A model generated the notes under the pieces. It did not search any database and was not told the origin of the DNA. It saw only the letters and a list, made by a program, of their open reading frames with translations. The translations under genes and the position numbers were made by a program. A DNA stretch of 37,011 bases from a virus: IMG/VR virus record IMGVR_UViG_3300024415_000017, positions 1 to 37,011 of that record, one strand, 5' to 3'. Within the stretch, counting starts at the first letter, position 1. Each line of letters begins with the position of its first letter. This document shows positions 7,017-17,053 of the stretch, piece after piece.

Positions 7017-8324
7017 ATGAAAAAATTAAATAAGAATTCAGATCGCAACTCTATACTGAACGCAGCGCTAGTAGGTGTCGAGTTCGAATTCTATTCTAAT
7101 ATCGGCCTAGAAGAGACTCAAAAATCATTGAGTAAACTCCTAGGCCGACCTATTAGGCTTGAAGATAAAGCCCATTCTGATTTTCAACCATCTGCTGATG
7201 AGTTTAAATTAGAACCAGATATGTCTGGTGGTAAAGGCTTGGTAGAATTAGTAACAGGGCCTGTTCCATATAGAAACGCTAGGATTATGATTTCTAATGT
7301 TTTAAACTGGATTAATGAGAATGGCTATACTAATGACAGAGCATCTATACATATTAATCTTTCATTTGATAAAAAATATTTAGAGGATCCTGCGATGATT
7401 TCAAAAATGAATGTTTTAAAATTCATTCTTGATTTTAATGAGCAACAAGTATATAAATTCTTCCCTAAAAGAGAAAAGTCTGTTTATGCAAAAAGTATTA
7501 AATGGATTATGCCTAAAGATGAAGCCTACTTTTTTGATGGTAGTAATATTTCATCTATGAGTTATAAATTTGCAGATACAAAATACTATGGAATTAACTT
7601 TTCAAAGAAAGAAAGTAATTATCTAGAATTTAGATATTTAGGTGGCGCAGATTATGAAAAAAAATCTGAAAACATTTTTTATCTTTCTGAAATGTTTTTA
7701 ATGCAAATGTGGAACTCTTGCAATAGCCCTCTTTTTAACGAAGAAAATAAGATTGAGCTTAGAAAGATTCTTAATAAAAATTTACCAATAATAGAAAGTA
7801 GTAAAGATTGGAAAAATATTAATAAATATTGGCCTGAAATTACAATTATGGTAGACCTACAAGAACATGAACAAATTATACAATTACAGTGGGCTAAGAT
7901 AAAGAAAAAAGTAATGGATCTTATTGTAAATGGTGGCATGGTTTCTGGTAAAATTAATTATGATAGCGACTTAGGAAAAATACAGGTTAAAGATGGTAAA
8001 TTTGGAATCTGTTATTTATTAGAAGGATATGATTTTGTAGACTGTGAATTGGCTGGTAATATTGAAACGTCTAATTTATATGGATGTACCGTTAAGGGCG
8101 CTAATTTATTAAGATGTGATTTATATAGATCTACTGAAGTATTTGAATCTAAAATAGAATCTTCTTATGTACATGGAAGTTGCGAGTTAACTAATTGTTA
8201 TGTCTTTGGTAGAGATGGAATCTTTAAAGGTAAAATGATTGGGGGTATTTTTAGAGAAGGTTTTAAAAGCGATGCTGCTAGATTTGAAGATACCGAAATA
8301 GTAGTAAGTAAAAAAATAAAATAA
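7017..8324 (+). CDS. Amidoligase-type (glutamine-synthetase-fold) enzyme with pentapeptide-like C-terminal domain
   Basis: The N-terminal part of this 435-aa protein shows the ordered signatures of the COOH-NH2 ligase (amidoligase) superfamily: VGVEFEF (19-25), LEPDMS (65-70), VELVTGPV (76-83), SIHINLSF (110-117), and LEFRYLGG (203-210). The Glu and His residues in these segments are expected to bind metal-ATP. Such enzymes form amide or peptide bonds; the substrate cannot be read from sequence. From about residue 310 the protein changes to short repeating strands (for instance CTVKGANLLRCDLYRS) with frequent Cys, Asn and Gly, like a pentapeptide-repeat β-helix. It lies between the S1-like gene and virion genes and ends 4 bases before the next gene. 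The fold call is fairly sure; the biological role is unknown. Confidence 0.75.
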   Translation: MKKLNKNSDRNSILNAALVGVEFEFYSNIGLEETQKSLSKLLGRPIRLEDKAHSDFQPSADEFKLEPDMSGGKGLVELVTGPVPYRNARIMISNVLNWINENGYTNDRASIHINLSFDKKYLEDPAMISKMNVLKFILDFNEQQVYKFFPKREKSVYAKSIKWIMPKDEAYFFDGSNISSMSYKFADTKYYGINFSKKESNYLEFRYLGGADYEKKSENIFYLSEMFLMQMWNSCNSPLFNEENKIELRKILNKNLPIIESSKDWKNINKYWPEITIMVDLQEHEQIIQLQWAKIKKKVMDLIVNGGMVSGKINYDSDLGKIQVKDGKFGICYLLEGYDFVDCELAGNIETSNLYGCTVKGANLLRCDLYRSTEVFESKIESSYVHGSCELTNCYVFGRDGIFKGKMIGGIFREGFKSDAARFEDTEIVVSKKIK

Positions 8325-8328
8325 CAAA

Positions 8329-9195
8329 ATGAGTGAAATTAGAAGTGGAAATGAAAGTAATTTAAATACACCAAGAGACTTTGGTTCAAACTGTTTAAAT
8401 GAATTTCTCACAGAAATTCAGGATGATATTTCTGGAGCTTGTATGATTCCAATACAATTACCACCAAAGGAAGTTCTTAATATTATTAAAAGAGCTAAAA
8501 AGTGGATGTATAAAAAATATGAATATTCTCTTAAGGAGAATTATTATCATATACCTAATGAAATATTTGAGACTGAATACTTTAAGAAACATAGGACTCT
8601 AACTTTGCCAGGTGCAGCTTCTAGTGATGCTGAAGGAAATAAGAAAGACTTAGGTGGATCTGTTTATTCAGTATATGGGCTTTATGATTTAGCATCAGGC
8701 TGGAATGGCGTTGGTAGTGGTATGGATAAAAGATTCCAAGGTGGATCTGACTTCTCTATGGAAAGAATGTTATTTAGAAGAATGTACGATGGTGCTGGAG
8801 CTGCAGATGCTGCTGAAGAATTACAATATTATGTATTGAATGCTTCTATGGCTGATCTGTCTAGACAGATTCTAGAAAATCCTATTTCATTTCATTACTC
8901 ACAACTAACAGGTGATTTAAAAATTATGGGAGATACTCCAAAGGGCGATGTGATATTAGAGGTATATGAGACTATTCACGATTGTGCTTTATTTGATGAT
9001 GAGTTATTTTTTAGATACGTAAGTGCTAAGATTAAACAATCACTTGGTGCAAAATTAGGTATCTTTAAATTTGCAATGCCTGGTAATGTTGAATTTGATT
9101 ATGGAGCTATAAAAGATATGGGTGATGAAGAATTATCTATAATTGAAGAAGAAATTAAAGGTGATGAAGGTGTTGATTGGATGATGCACTCATAA
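8329..9195 (+). CDS. Putative virion structural protein (neck or baseplate-associated)
   Basis: A 288-aa protein starting 4 bases after the amidoligase-like gene and 18 bases before gp25. The C-terminal third (for instance GDVILEVYETIHD, then a LFFRYVSAKIKQSLG helix, then a MPGNVEF segment and an acidic helix) resembles in outline a myovirus virion family often labelled neck or head-tail connector (gp13-like), in which a helical bundle ends with 'kyxxAxIkxqwGxxLxkf' and 'lPGgVxxnG'. The middle is Gly/Ser-rich. A structural role fits the surroundings. The specific T4 counterpart is uncertain. Confidence 0.6.
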   Translation: MSEIRSGNESNLNTPRDFGSNCLNEFLTEIQDDISGACMIPIQLPPKEVLNIIKRAKKWMYKKYEYSLKENYYHIPNEIFETEYFKKHRTLTLPGAASSDAEGNKKDLGGSVYSVYGLYDLASGWNGVGSGMDKRFQGGSDFSMERMLFRRMYDGAGAADAAEELQYYVLNASMADLSRQILENPISFHYSQLTGDLKIMGDTPKGDVILEVYETIHDCALFDDELFFRYVSAKIKQSLGAKLGIFKFAMPGNVEFDYGAIKDMGDEELSIIEEEIKGDEGVDWMMHS

Positions 9196-9213
9196 AAAAC
9201 GAATACATATAAA

Positions 9214-9567
9214 ATGGAGATCTATATTAAAGTCAATGGCGACCCAAATTTTGACGCAACTAAAGTACATATTGAAGACGAAGTTCAACAATTAATTACT
9301 CAAATTGAAACTATTCTATTTACTAGAAAGGGTGATGTTTTAGGATTTCCGGACTTTGGTTGTAACTTAGGAGATATGATATATACATTTGGTTTTGCTG
9401 AATATAAAATTAAAAAGCAAATAAGAAGTCAATTAAATACATATTGTCCATTAGCGAATAAACATAAAGTTAAAATTAATGTTTCTTTTGAAAGAGGAAA
9501 TGCAAGAGATATAGGGTACATTAATATTGAGATAGATAATAAGTATGAAGTCTCAGTTCGTACGTAA
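9214..9567 (+). CDS. 25: Baseplate wedge protein gp25 (GPW/gp25 family)
   Basis: The 117-aa length and the central motif RKGDVLGFPDFGCNLGDMIY (residues about 43-62) are typical of the gp25/gpW family, whose members form the inner wedge and link the baseplate to the sheath. In the usual family pattern 'R.GE....p.fG..l', Gly-Asp replaces Gly-Glu here. It lies immediately upstream of gp6, with which gp25 forms the wedge core in T4-type baseplates. The leader is A-rich (ATATAAA before ATG) without a Shine-Dalgarno. Confidence 0.9.
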   Translation: MEIYIKVNGDPNFDATKVHIEDEVQQLITQIETILFTRKGDVLGFPDFGCNLGDMIYTFGFAEYKIKKQIRSQLNTYCPLANKHKVKINVSFERGNARDIGYINIEIDNKYEVSVRT

Positions 9568-9583
9568 ATTATAATAACAAAAA

Positions 9584-11416
9584 ATGGCTGAACAAAATTT
9601 TTTAAATACACTAAGAATTACTTCTAATAAAATTAGAGAGGACGCACGTAATTATATTATATCAGCATATAAAAGAGCTGGTACATTATTTACTACGGCT
9701 TCTCCGTTTGCTCAAATTGTTTTAGTTCTATCTGAAATAACTGAGCTTATCATGTTTTATATTGAAGATGCGTTAGTTGAACAAAATATTTATACAGCAC
9801 AACATCCGGAATCTGTATATGGAATGTCTAGATTAACTGGACATGATGCGACAAGAGGTTATTCTGCATTTGGTGAAATTAGATTTAGATGGAGTCCATC
9901 TGCAAGTTTAGGAGATATTGCCGGAAATGGATTAGTTATAGATGGTAGAGCCGAACTTGAGTTTGAATCAAATGGATTGTTCTACACATTATTAACTTCT
10001 AGGGATGCCTTTAGAATTTCTAAATCAGATTTTAACTGGACTACATGTGGAATCGTACAGGGTGTTTTTGAAAAACAAACGTTTACTAGTACTGGTGAAT
10101 CGATGCAATCTTTTAACTGTAAAACTGGCAGCGGTTTAACAGATCATAATAGAGTTACTATTAGTGTTAATGGAGAACAGTGGACTAAGCATGAATCTTT
10201 ATATGATTTACTACCAAATGAAAAAGGCTATCTAATTAAGACTGGAATTTCTGGTGGGTTAGATATTTATTTTGGTAACTCTAATTTTGGTGCTATACCA
10301 AATAAAGGCGCTATTGTAGAAGTAGAATATTTAAAACATAAAGGTGCTCAAGGTAATCTTAATGATTCCGGTGAATTAAAAGTTAAATGGAAAGTTGAAG
10401 GTGAAGATTCAACTGGAACATTACATGACCTTAATGAACTATTAAATGTTGAAGTAACTTCTTCGCCAAAGATGGGAGCTAATAGAGAATCTATTGACTT
10501 TACAAAGATATTAACTCCTATGGCCTCTAAGAGCTTTGTGTTGGCTACTCCAGATAATTATGAATACTTTCTTTCTAAGTATGGTATCTTCTCTTATATT
10601 GACGCTTATAATAGAACTGACGACCAATACTTAGACGACGATAATGTTATTTATATTTTTGCAACTCCGGATATTAAGAAAAAAGTTTCTAAAGGCGGTG
10701 ATTATTTTTCAATGCCAGAAAAAGAAATGTTTTTTGCACAAGAGGAATATGACGCAATGTTAAAAGTGTTAGAAGACTCTGGTCAAATGATGGTAACAAC
10801 AGAAGTTAATTTTGTAAAGCCACAAATTAGAAAATATTCAATGGATATTGATATTAGATATTTTGAAGGATTTAGTAAACAAGATATTTTTAATGATGTT
10901 AGGGCTGTTGTTTCTGATTACTTATTAAATATAACAAGAAGAGATAAACTACCTAAGTCTGATGTTATTTACATCTTAGAAGAAATAGAAGGTATTGATT
11001 CAGTAAATGTTAGATTTATTTCTGAAACTGAAGAAACAGCTAGAAGACTTGGTTATTATGAATCAATTACAACACAAGTACAGCCACAAGAGCCAGTATT
11101 ATTAGAAGATATTGGAAATGGTAAACAGAAATATGTGTTCTTTAAAAAATTAGAAACTGTAAATGTCGTAAGAGTTGATGATACTACTACAATCCCAGAA
11201 GATGTGGCTGGATTAGATCAATGGGGTGATATTATTATGGATAAAGAAGAAGTTGCAGTATTTAGAGGAGGTTGGCAAGATAGAGATGGTGATGTAATTG
11301 TAGATGATGCTCTTATGAATGAAGAGGCAGCATTAAGTATTAACTTTGACTCAACTCCAGTACCTAGAACAATTTACACTAGGGTACAGGCAGGAAATAG
11401 AAAAGCACTTAAGTAA
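9584..11416 (+). CDS. 6: Baseplate wedge protein gp6 (gpJ-like family)
   Basis: A 610-aa protein, close to T4 gp6 (about 660 aa), directly downstream of gp25. The N-terminal helical region (about 1-85) has the pattern seen in gp6/gpJ proteins: SPFAQIVLVLSEITELIMFY followed by 'EDALVEQNIYTAQHPESVYG', then a switch to a β-rich region. The C-terminal half contains the conserved 'VTTEVNFVKPQIRKYSMDID' segment, a helix, and a 'SDVIYILEEIEGIDSVNVRF' segment characteristic of J-like wedge proteins. gp6 dimers form the inner ring around the hub. Its stop (TAA, 11414-11416) overlaps the next ATG by one base, suggesting translational coupling. Confidence 0.88.
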   Translation: MAEQNFLNTLRITSNKIREDARNYIISAYKRAGTLFTTASPFAQIVLVLSEITELIMFYIEDALVEQNIYTAQHPESVYGMSRLTGHDATRGYSAFGEIRFRWSPSASLGDIAGNGLVIDGRAELEFESNGLFYTLLTSRDAFRISKSDFNWTTCGIVQGVFEKQTFTSTGESMQSFNCKTGSGLTDHNRVTISVNGEQWTKHESLYDLLPNEKGYLIKTGISGGLDIYFGNSNFGAIPNKGAIVEVEYLKHKGAQGNLNDSGELKVKWKVEGEDSTGTLHDLNELLNVEVTSSPKMGANRESIDFTKILTPMASKSFVLATPDNYEYFLSKYGIFSYIDAYNRTDDQYLDDDNVIYIFATPDIKKKVSKGGDYFSMPEKEMFFAQEEYDAMLKVLEDSGQMMVTTEVNFVKPQIRKYSMDIDIRYFEGFSKQDIFNDVRAVVSDYLLNITRRDKLPKSDVIYILEEIEGIDSVNVRFISETEETARRLGYYESITTQVQPQEPVLLEDIGNGKQKYVFFKKLETVNVVRVDDTTTIPEDVAGLDQWGDIIMDKEEVAVFRGGWQDRDGDVIVDDALMNEEAALSINFDSTPVPRTIYTRVQAGNRKALK

Positions 11417-11697
11417 TGAGGAAGGATCTTAATAAAACAAAATCAAATGCTGCGCTTAATACTAAGCTTTATGAAGCTTCTAATACTAGAAAGGATTCTA
11501 GATTAAACAATGGAGTTCCTACTAGGCTTGCGGGTATTTTAAGTAATTCAGTATCTCCATTTATTTTAAGGAGTAAGATACTTGCAAATTTTGTTTTTTA
11601 TATAGATAGATCGCTTGGTAATATTTTAAAAGCACCGGCATACTTAAAGAACTTTAAAAATTACACTACTAAAAAAGACGACATAAACGTTAGATAA
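11416..11697 (+). CDS. Small basic protein between gp6 and gp7 genes, 93 aa
   Basis: The ORF overlaps gp6 and the following gene by one base each (TAATG junctions), so it is embedded in a tightly coupled baseplate operon and is very likely real. The product is basic, rich in Lys, Arg and Asn, with one moderately hydrophobic stretch (SPFILRSKILANFVFYID, about 47-64). I do not recognise the family. A small baseplate component or assembly factor is a reasonable guess from position. Confidence 0.65.
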   Translation: MRKDLNKTKSNAALNTKLYEASNTRKDSRLNNGVPTRLAGILSNSVSPFILRSKILANFVFYIDRSLGNILKAPAYLKNFKNYTTKKDDINVR

Positions 11698-14495
11698 TGG
11701 CTTATAATAATTTAAGATTTTTTAAAGACACTGAAAATGACTTAAATTTGAAGACTAAATCTTCAAGTTATAGTGATAGTTTCTTACAGGGTAGTGTTTT
11801 TTTAGATGAGGTATCGACAGGGCTTTATGAAACTTCTAATATATTTGTATTAGAGGAAGTTATCCATAGAAATAATTTTACATTTAATTATCCTAGGTCA
11901 GAATCTAGCACTCCAGCAATTCTTTGTTTTGAATGGGCAACAGAAAATAATTCAAACCATAGTGATGATATTTTTATGTATGATGCAGAAATGCAAAATG
12001 GATTACCGATAGTTACAGAGAAAAAAACAGTTGAAATTAATCTTGGAGATTTTAGTGATGTTGATAGCACAAACCCAGAAGGTTATTACATTATTAATGA
12101 TTCTAAAAATAATACATCAGCACTTCAGGTTAATATTGCTATTAAATCTGAATTTGAAGGTGCTCATGTTAGAATATTAAATGTCTATATAAAAGAAGGA
12201 AGTTCAAAAAATATGATAGCTTCAATTTCATTTTATGGTGAAGTTGTTGCTGAAGATGAAAGATTAAAAAATCTTTTACAGAATTTTGGAGCTACTTTAA
12301 GTGAAGGTGATTTTCTTTTATTTAAAAGTCATGATCTTTCTGAAATGTCGCCAGATAACATTTTATTAAATCAAAAAAGAAAAGAACTCTTATTAGAGTT
12401 ACACAATATTAAGCCGTTTGTTGGTACATATAAAGCAATCTTAAACGCAATTGATTTCTTTGGGTATAATAATATTACATTAAAAGAATATTGGTTAAAT
12501 GTAGATTCTTCTAAAAGTAATTTTGGTAAATTACATGCAGTTCCAGTACCTAACTCTTCAGTTAGGGGTGAAATGACTAGAAAGAAGCAGGTTATTCAGA
12601 CTCCTTCTAAAACAATGAAAAAGACTAGTAAATTTAGTCTTGTTTATAGGCTTAATGAACCAAACGGAACTTATGATGAGTGGGATATCCCAAATGTAAC
12701 TGAGATTTTTGATTTTACACCAGAAGAAATTCTACTTAAATTATATGGATTATCTAAAAAGTTACAATTAGATTTTTTACCCCTTAACGCTAAGATTATT
12801 GATATTACAGCAGAAGGTGATTATTTTACACAAAAAAATATAAATGTGTGGAATACTCAAAATGCAATATCTTATTTTAGTGAGGGTCATAATATTGATT
12901 TTAAAATAGACCAAGAAGAAAGATCTATTTTTATTGAAGATATGGCACTGGTAATTGGTAATGTTTTAGATCAAAATGATGCTACAAATAATTACGTAAA
13001 GTTTTTAAATTACCGTGATATAGATTATTCTACACTTACTTCTAGTGAAATCACTGAGTTAAGAGATATTGTAGATGCATTCTATGAAAACTATCATGAT
13101 AGAACTTTAGAAACTTGGAATGAGGGCACTCCAGTTGGATGTCCTATTATACTTAATGGAATTCCATCGTTTGATGATATATGGGATGAGGCCCTTTTTA
13201 CATGGGAAGATGCAGATCCAGATGGAAATGATCCAGTACCAAACGGAATTGAACAACTACACTCTGGTGTAACTTGGGAAAACTGGTGGAAAAAATGGGT
13301 ATATGAAATAGAATGGATAGTTACGGGTAGAAATGGGTATAATCAAAGTTTTAGAGGAGCAATTGATGATTATTTAAGATTACCGATTTTCATTCCGCAC
13401 AATGATGTATATAGTGTAGAGATGAGAACTTATGATTTATTTGGACATAGGTCTTATTATAAAATAGACGATTTGTTTGAAGTTAATTTAAAAGATATTG
13501 AATTGTATGGTATTTATAAATGGCTAGAGTCTTTTACATGGGACGATACAAAATTAGACTGGAGTAAAGCTGGTGGTTATTGGGACAATCCTCAAAATAA
13601 CAAGACATCGGTAGATGAACATATTGCTGCACTTTATTTAACGCTAGATCGAGCTAATTATCAGCATGATATTAGCCAAGGTATTAGATTTTCTACAGTG
13701 CGAAGATATCAGGATATTTATAGCGAGACTGGTTTTAGTGAAACTACTGGACCTTATAGATGGGAAGAGTCTTCTTATAGATGGTTTGATACAAAAAATC
13801 TTTCTTGGGATTCTACTAGAGTGGGGCCAGATCAAACTTCGTCTTTTAAAATAGATGATCTTGAAACAGGAACAGTTCTATCTATTACACATACAAATGT
13901 TAGTACTAATGAAATTGAGACTGGTTCTATAACTGTTACATCTCCAACACCATCTGGTAGTTTAGATATTAGTGCTTGGCAAACAATTACAGATGAACTT
14001 AATGCGTCTATGGATCCTATCATTAGTAAGTTTAATTACAATCCAGTATTTGCTGATATAGATAACAATGGAAGTGGCGAAACTTTTTACTATATTTTAG
14101 CAGTTGGTAAAGAGTATTCTAAGAATTATGATTTTGATTCTGTATCAGTACAAGGGCCTACAGACCTGGAACCAATATATATAACTGAGGGCTTACAGCA
14201 TGTCATACATTATAATCCAACGTTCGATGATACTAGGGTTTTTAAAGATTTTGCAGAAGTAGAAAGATCGACTCATGTAACAATTGCAGTGGATAGTTCT
14301 AAAATGCCGGGTCTAAAAAATCCAACATGGAGTATTAAACATGCAACTAACCCAGCAAATGATGATATATACTATAATAATATGTGGCTGACTTATATTT
14401 TTAAAGAGTCTGGTTTCTACTCAATTGAGCTAAATGCCGAAGACACGTATGGAAATAAAAACGTTGTAAAACGTAATATGATAAAAGTAAAATAA
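11697..14495 (+). CDS. 7: Baseplate wedge protein, gp7-like
   Basis: The 932-aa product follows gp6 as gp7 does in T4 (1032 aa). Around residues 233-262 it has a phage-tail-protein-I-like segment, with HNIKPFVGTYKAILNAIDFF followed by GYNNITLKEYW; this fold occurs in P2 gpI and in gp7. Several Trp-rich stretches follow at about 480-560 and 620-720 (for instance WEDADPDGNDPVPNG, YRWEESSYRWFDTKNLSWD). The last about 80 residues look like an Ig/PKD-type β-sandwich ending in FYSIELNAEDTYGNKN. gp7 is the long wedge arm linking the inner ring to the periphery. Identity with gp7 rests on order, size and the gpI-like segment; the C-terminal part may be lineage-specific. Confidence 0.75.
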   Translation: MAYNNLRFFKDTENDLNLKTKSSSYSDSFLQGSVFLDEVSTGLYETSNIFVLEEVIHRNNFTFNYPRSESSTPAILCFEWATENNSNHSDDIFMYDAEMQNGLPIVTEKKTVEINLGDFSDVDSTNPEGYYIINDSKNNTSALQVNIAIKSEFEGAHVRILNVYIKEGSSKNMIASISFYGEVVAEDERLKNLLQNFGATLSEGDFLLFKSHDLSEMSPDNILLNQKRKELLLELHNIKPFVGTYKAILNAIDFFGYNNITLKEYWLNVDSSKSNFGKLHAVPVPNSSVRGEMTRKKQVIQTPSKTMKKTSKFSLVYRLNEPNGTYDEWDIPNVTEIFDFTPEEILLKLYGLSKKLQLDFLPLNAKIIDITAEGDYFTQKNINVWNTQNAISYFSEGHNIDFKIDQEERSIFIEDMALVIGNVLDQNDATNNYVKFLNYRDIDYSTLTSSEITELRDIVDAFYENYHDRTLETWNEGTPVGCPIILNGIPSFDDIWDEALFTWEDADPDGNDPVPNGIEQLHSGVTWENWWKKWVYEIEWIVTGRNGYNQSFRGAIDDYLRLPIFIPHNDVYSVEMRTYDLFGHRSYYKIDDLFEVNLKDIELYGIYKWLESFTWDDTKLDWSKAGGYWDNPQNNKTSVDEHIAALYLTLDRANYQHDISQGIRFSTVRRYQDIYSETGFSETTGPYRWEESSYRWFDTKNLSWDSTRVGPDQTSSFKIDDLETGTVLSITHTNVSTNEIETGSITVTSPTPSGSLDISAWQTITDELNASMDPIISKFNYNPVFADIDNNGSGETFYYILAVGKEYSKNYDFDSVSVQGPTDLEPIYITEGLQHVIHYNPTFDDTRVFKDFAEVERSTHVTIAVDSSKMPGLKNPTWSIKHATNPANDDIYYNNMWLTYIFKESGFYSIELNAEDTYGNKNVVKRNMIKVK

Positions 14496-14506
14496 AAAAA
14501 CTAAAA

Positions 14507-15088
14507 ATGGCAAACATTACTGAAATTTTAGGAACTGATTCAGTTTCTTCATCGAGACCAGTTATCAATAGTAACTTTGAGTTATTAAATGATGAACTTT
14601 CTTCAATCACAGCCCTATTAGATCCAACTACGCAAACATTAAGTAATGTAGCTAGTGTATCTGCTGGGGAACTTTCACTAACATCTGGTGGTAGCTCTAT
14701 TGCTTCTATTAACACAACTGAAGCAACTTTTGAAGTAGATACTACATTTAACGGAGCTTTTAAAGTTGGTGGTAAATTAATTAAAAACGGAGTAGTTGGT
14801 TCATTTGCAACACCTTCTATTGACAATGCACCTGTATCTATAGAGGCAAGTACTTATTTTGTTGCAAATACATTTACTCTTCCAGAAGGAGAGGAAGGCC
14901 AAGAAGTTACTATTATTAGTAGATCTGCATCGGATATAGAAATTAATAGTGCAGCCGGAGTTGATTTAGGTGTAAGCACTATAACTTTAACCGGAGCTTC
15001 TGCAAATATAGTAAACGCTTCTGCAACTTTAAGATGTTTTAATAACAAATGGTTTGTTATTGCTTCTTATGGTGCAACAATAGTATAA
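14507..15088 (+). CDS. Small fibre-like virion protein
   Basis: The 193-aa product begins NITEILGTDSVSSS, followed by 'INSNFELLNDE'. This strongly resembles the N-terminus of the collagen-like tail fibre encoded at 28330, so both may attach to the same virion site. The middle is rich in Ser, Thr and Ala with short strands. The C-terminal half (from LPEGEEGQEVTIISRSA on) resembles the β-sandwich 'head' found at the ends of many phage fibres, finishing with a CFNNKWFVIAS strand. Likely a short fibre or baseplate-exposed adaptor. Starts 11 bases after the gp7-like gene. Confidence 0.6.
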   Translation: MANITEILGTDSVSSSRPVINSNFELLNDELSSITALLDPTTQTLSNVASVSAGELSLTSGGSSIASINTTEATFEVDTTFNGAFKVGGKLIKNGVVGSFATPSIDNAPVSIEASTYFVANTFTLPEGEEGQEVTIISRSASDIEINSAAGVDLGVSTITLTGASANIVNASATLRCFNNKWFVIASYGATIV

Positions 15089-15111
15089 TAAACAAATAAA
15101 CAAGTTAATAA

Positions 15112-17052
15112 ATGGCAACTCCACTAGTTAGAATACCACAGTCGCAGGGCGGCACTATGTATGCGTTTGCGTCTTCTGCAAAGGACATGACTAGGGCGTT
15201 TAACAACCCAGATATTAAATTTGAGTTTAGCAGATTTGCGTTAATAGATCTTCCAGATTTTACAACAGCAGTATCTGGCTCAAACACTATCGATTTTGAA
15301 TTAGGGCTTAAACAAGCATCTGGTGCAAATTACGTTGGAAACGCTCCAAATATAGATTTTGCGCAAACTTTTCAAAACTATGCATTAAACATGGAAGAAT
15401 TACTTCTTCAAGATGATGATTACGATCCTATTATAATGCAATCAGATTCTGAAAAGATATTTTTTAAATGGTTGAGCACTCTTGGGGCTATTAGATATAA
15501 ATCTGCAGATTCTAATACTAGTACACTGGGCGGTTATACTGAACCTGTGAATAGTGATGGAATTGGTACAGCAGCTTATGATAGAGTTGTAAAGTATTTA
15601 GGTACAATTGACGCAGAGAATGATGTCGCCTATGCCGGTAATACTTACCACGAGGTATTTATTAATGTGCCAACATCAGTTGGTTATACGCCACAAGTTA
15701 TTTTTAGTCCTGAAAATTATAATACAACAGCAAGTAAACTTTATGCATCTAGTGATATTGAGGGTAGAGCTGGACAAACACATCCAGACCCAAGTTTAAA
15801 TATAGATGCTGTTGTTGATAATTATACTTTATCAGATGGACCTTATTATGATATTTCAGTTAATACTACAGATAGTGTCCAAATTGAGTGGGATGCAACA
15901 GCATACCATGAGGTTGTAAATACATCTTCTGTTAAAAACTTATTAGATTACTCAAAAACCGGTCAAAGGTTTACTTTTAATGCTATTTTAGTTTACTATG
16001 ACCTATACAGTGAATCAGTGCCTTCAAATAGAGCGACAAATTTATATGGTATACTTATACTAGATGATATTCAGTCGGTTGGTGGTGTCGGTTCTAAAAT
16101 TAACGAACAAATTAAGAATAAGCCAAATGAAGTTACCGGACTTAATGGTAATGCTTTTTCATTAAAGCTTAATCTTAAATTTAATTCATCTCTAGATAAT
16201 GTTGGTGTAGAAACAAGTATTAATGACTTTACTACATTCTCGATGGATCTTTTTATGGATACGACTACTGCATTAGAAAATGCCGTAGAAGTTTTATTAG
16301 ATGCTAATGCTAGATATTCTAGAATTGCATCTAGACTTGATACTTTAGAAAACTTATTAGTGTCGAGTGACGACTCTGATGATATTTTAAAAAGATTAAG
16401 AGAGTTAGAAGATAGTTTTCAAAATAGCTCAATACAGTTAGAAGATTCTGATGCTTTGTTAAAATTAATACAGAAAGCACATGAAAAGATAAATTCTTTG
16501 ATTGATGGTACAATACCCACAGAATTACAATATAATACTGATGTTGTTTTTGGTGGTAAGGGAACTTCTATTTCAAAAAACGCAACGGGGCATATTAAAA
16601 TTAATAATAATGTTGTTGGTTATGCACCAAGTCAAAAGTTTTTATGGGATATAGCTGCAAAGGAAGTAGCTGTTGAAATTACTAATACTAATCTATTTGA
16701 TGCAGGTAATAGTGGAAACGGTGCGGATCGATATGCAATATGGTCTAGACTTCAAGACTTTACTAATAGGCTAAGTCTTTATGAAACTTTTTCAACTGAC
16801 CCTAATGATGATTTGTATATATACATTGATGACAGTACTACTGCATGGCAAGTTGGTCATGTATTTAAAATAGTATTTGATACAATAAATATTAATGGTA
16901 ATAGTATTATTATTAAGACCGGTAAGACAAGCGGTTTTACTAAAACTATTGCACATATTGAACCAGACCAGCTAATTACAGCTAAGCCGTATATTGAGAT
17001 TACATGTTTAGATCCAATAAACTATAAATTTGAAGCAGATATTTTAAGATAA
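15112..17052 (+). CDS. Large virion (baseplate) protein, 646 aa
   Basis: I do not recognise a named family. The protein starts with a compact N-terminal region (QSQGGTMYAFASSAKDMTRA), followed by a β-rich region with many Asn/Asp/Thr. A helical, probably coiled-coil segment lies at about 400-465 (for instance DSDDILKRLRELEDSFQ), and a C-terminal β-rich domain follows. It lies in the uninterrupted virion array, ends one base before the next gene and occupies the place where T4 encodes gp8-gp11. A peripheral baseplate component or fibre-attachment protein is likely. Confidence 0.6.
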   Translation: MATPLVRIPQSQGGTMYAFASSAKDMTRAFNNPDIKFEFSRFALIDLPDFTTAVSGSNTIDFELGLKQASGANYVGNAPNIDFAQTFQNYALNMEELLLQDDDYDPIIMQSDSEKIFFKWLSTLGAIRYKSADSNTSTLGGYTEPVNSDGIGTAAYDRVVKYLGTIDAENDVAYAGNTYHEVFINVPTSVGYTPQVIFSPENYNTTASKLYASSDIEGRAGQTHPDPSLNIDAVVDNYTLSDGPYYDISVNTTDSVQIEWDATAYHEVVNTSSVKNLLDYSKTGQRFTFNAILVYYDLYSESVPSNRATNLYGILILDDIQSVGGVGSKINEQIKNKPNEVTGLNGNAFSLKLNLKFNSSLDNVGVETSINDFTTFSMDLFMDTTTALENAVEVLLDANARYSRIASRLDTLENLLVSSDDSDDILKRLRELEDSFQNSSIQLEDSDALLKLIQKAHEKINSLIDGTIPTELQYNTDVVFGGKGTSISKNATGHIKINNNVVGYAPSQKFLWDIAAKEVAVEITNTNLFDAGNSGNGADRYAIWSRLQDFTNRLSLYETFSTDPNDDLYIYIDDSTTAWQVGHVFKIVFDTININGNSIIIKTGKTSGFTKTIAHIEPDQLITAKPYIEITCLDPINYKFEADILR

Positions 17053-17053
17053 T

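Noticed and set aside
11416-11697. Possible frameshift joining gp6, the 93-aa ORF and gp7-like gene
   Set aside because: Each has its own ATG at a TAATG junction, and the proteins on both sides appear complete.
14401-14826. Minus-strand ORF of 141 codons
   Set aside because: Spans the junction of two convincing plus-strand virion genes; composition is that of an antisense shadow.
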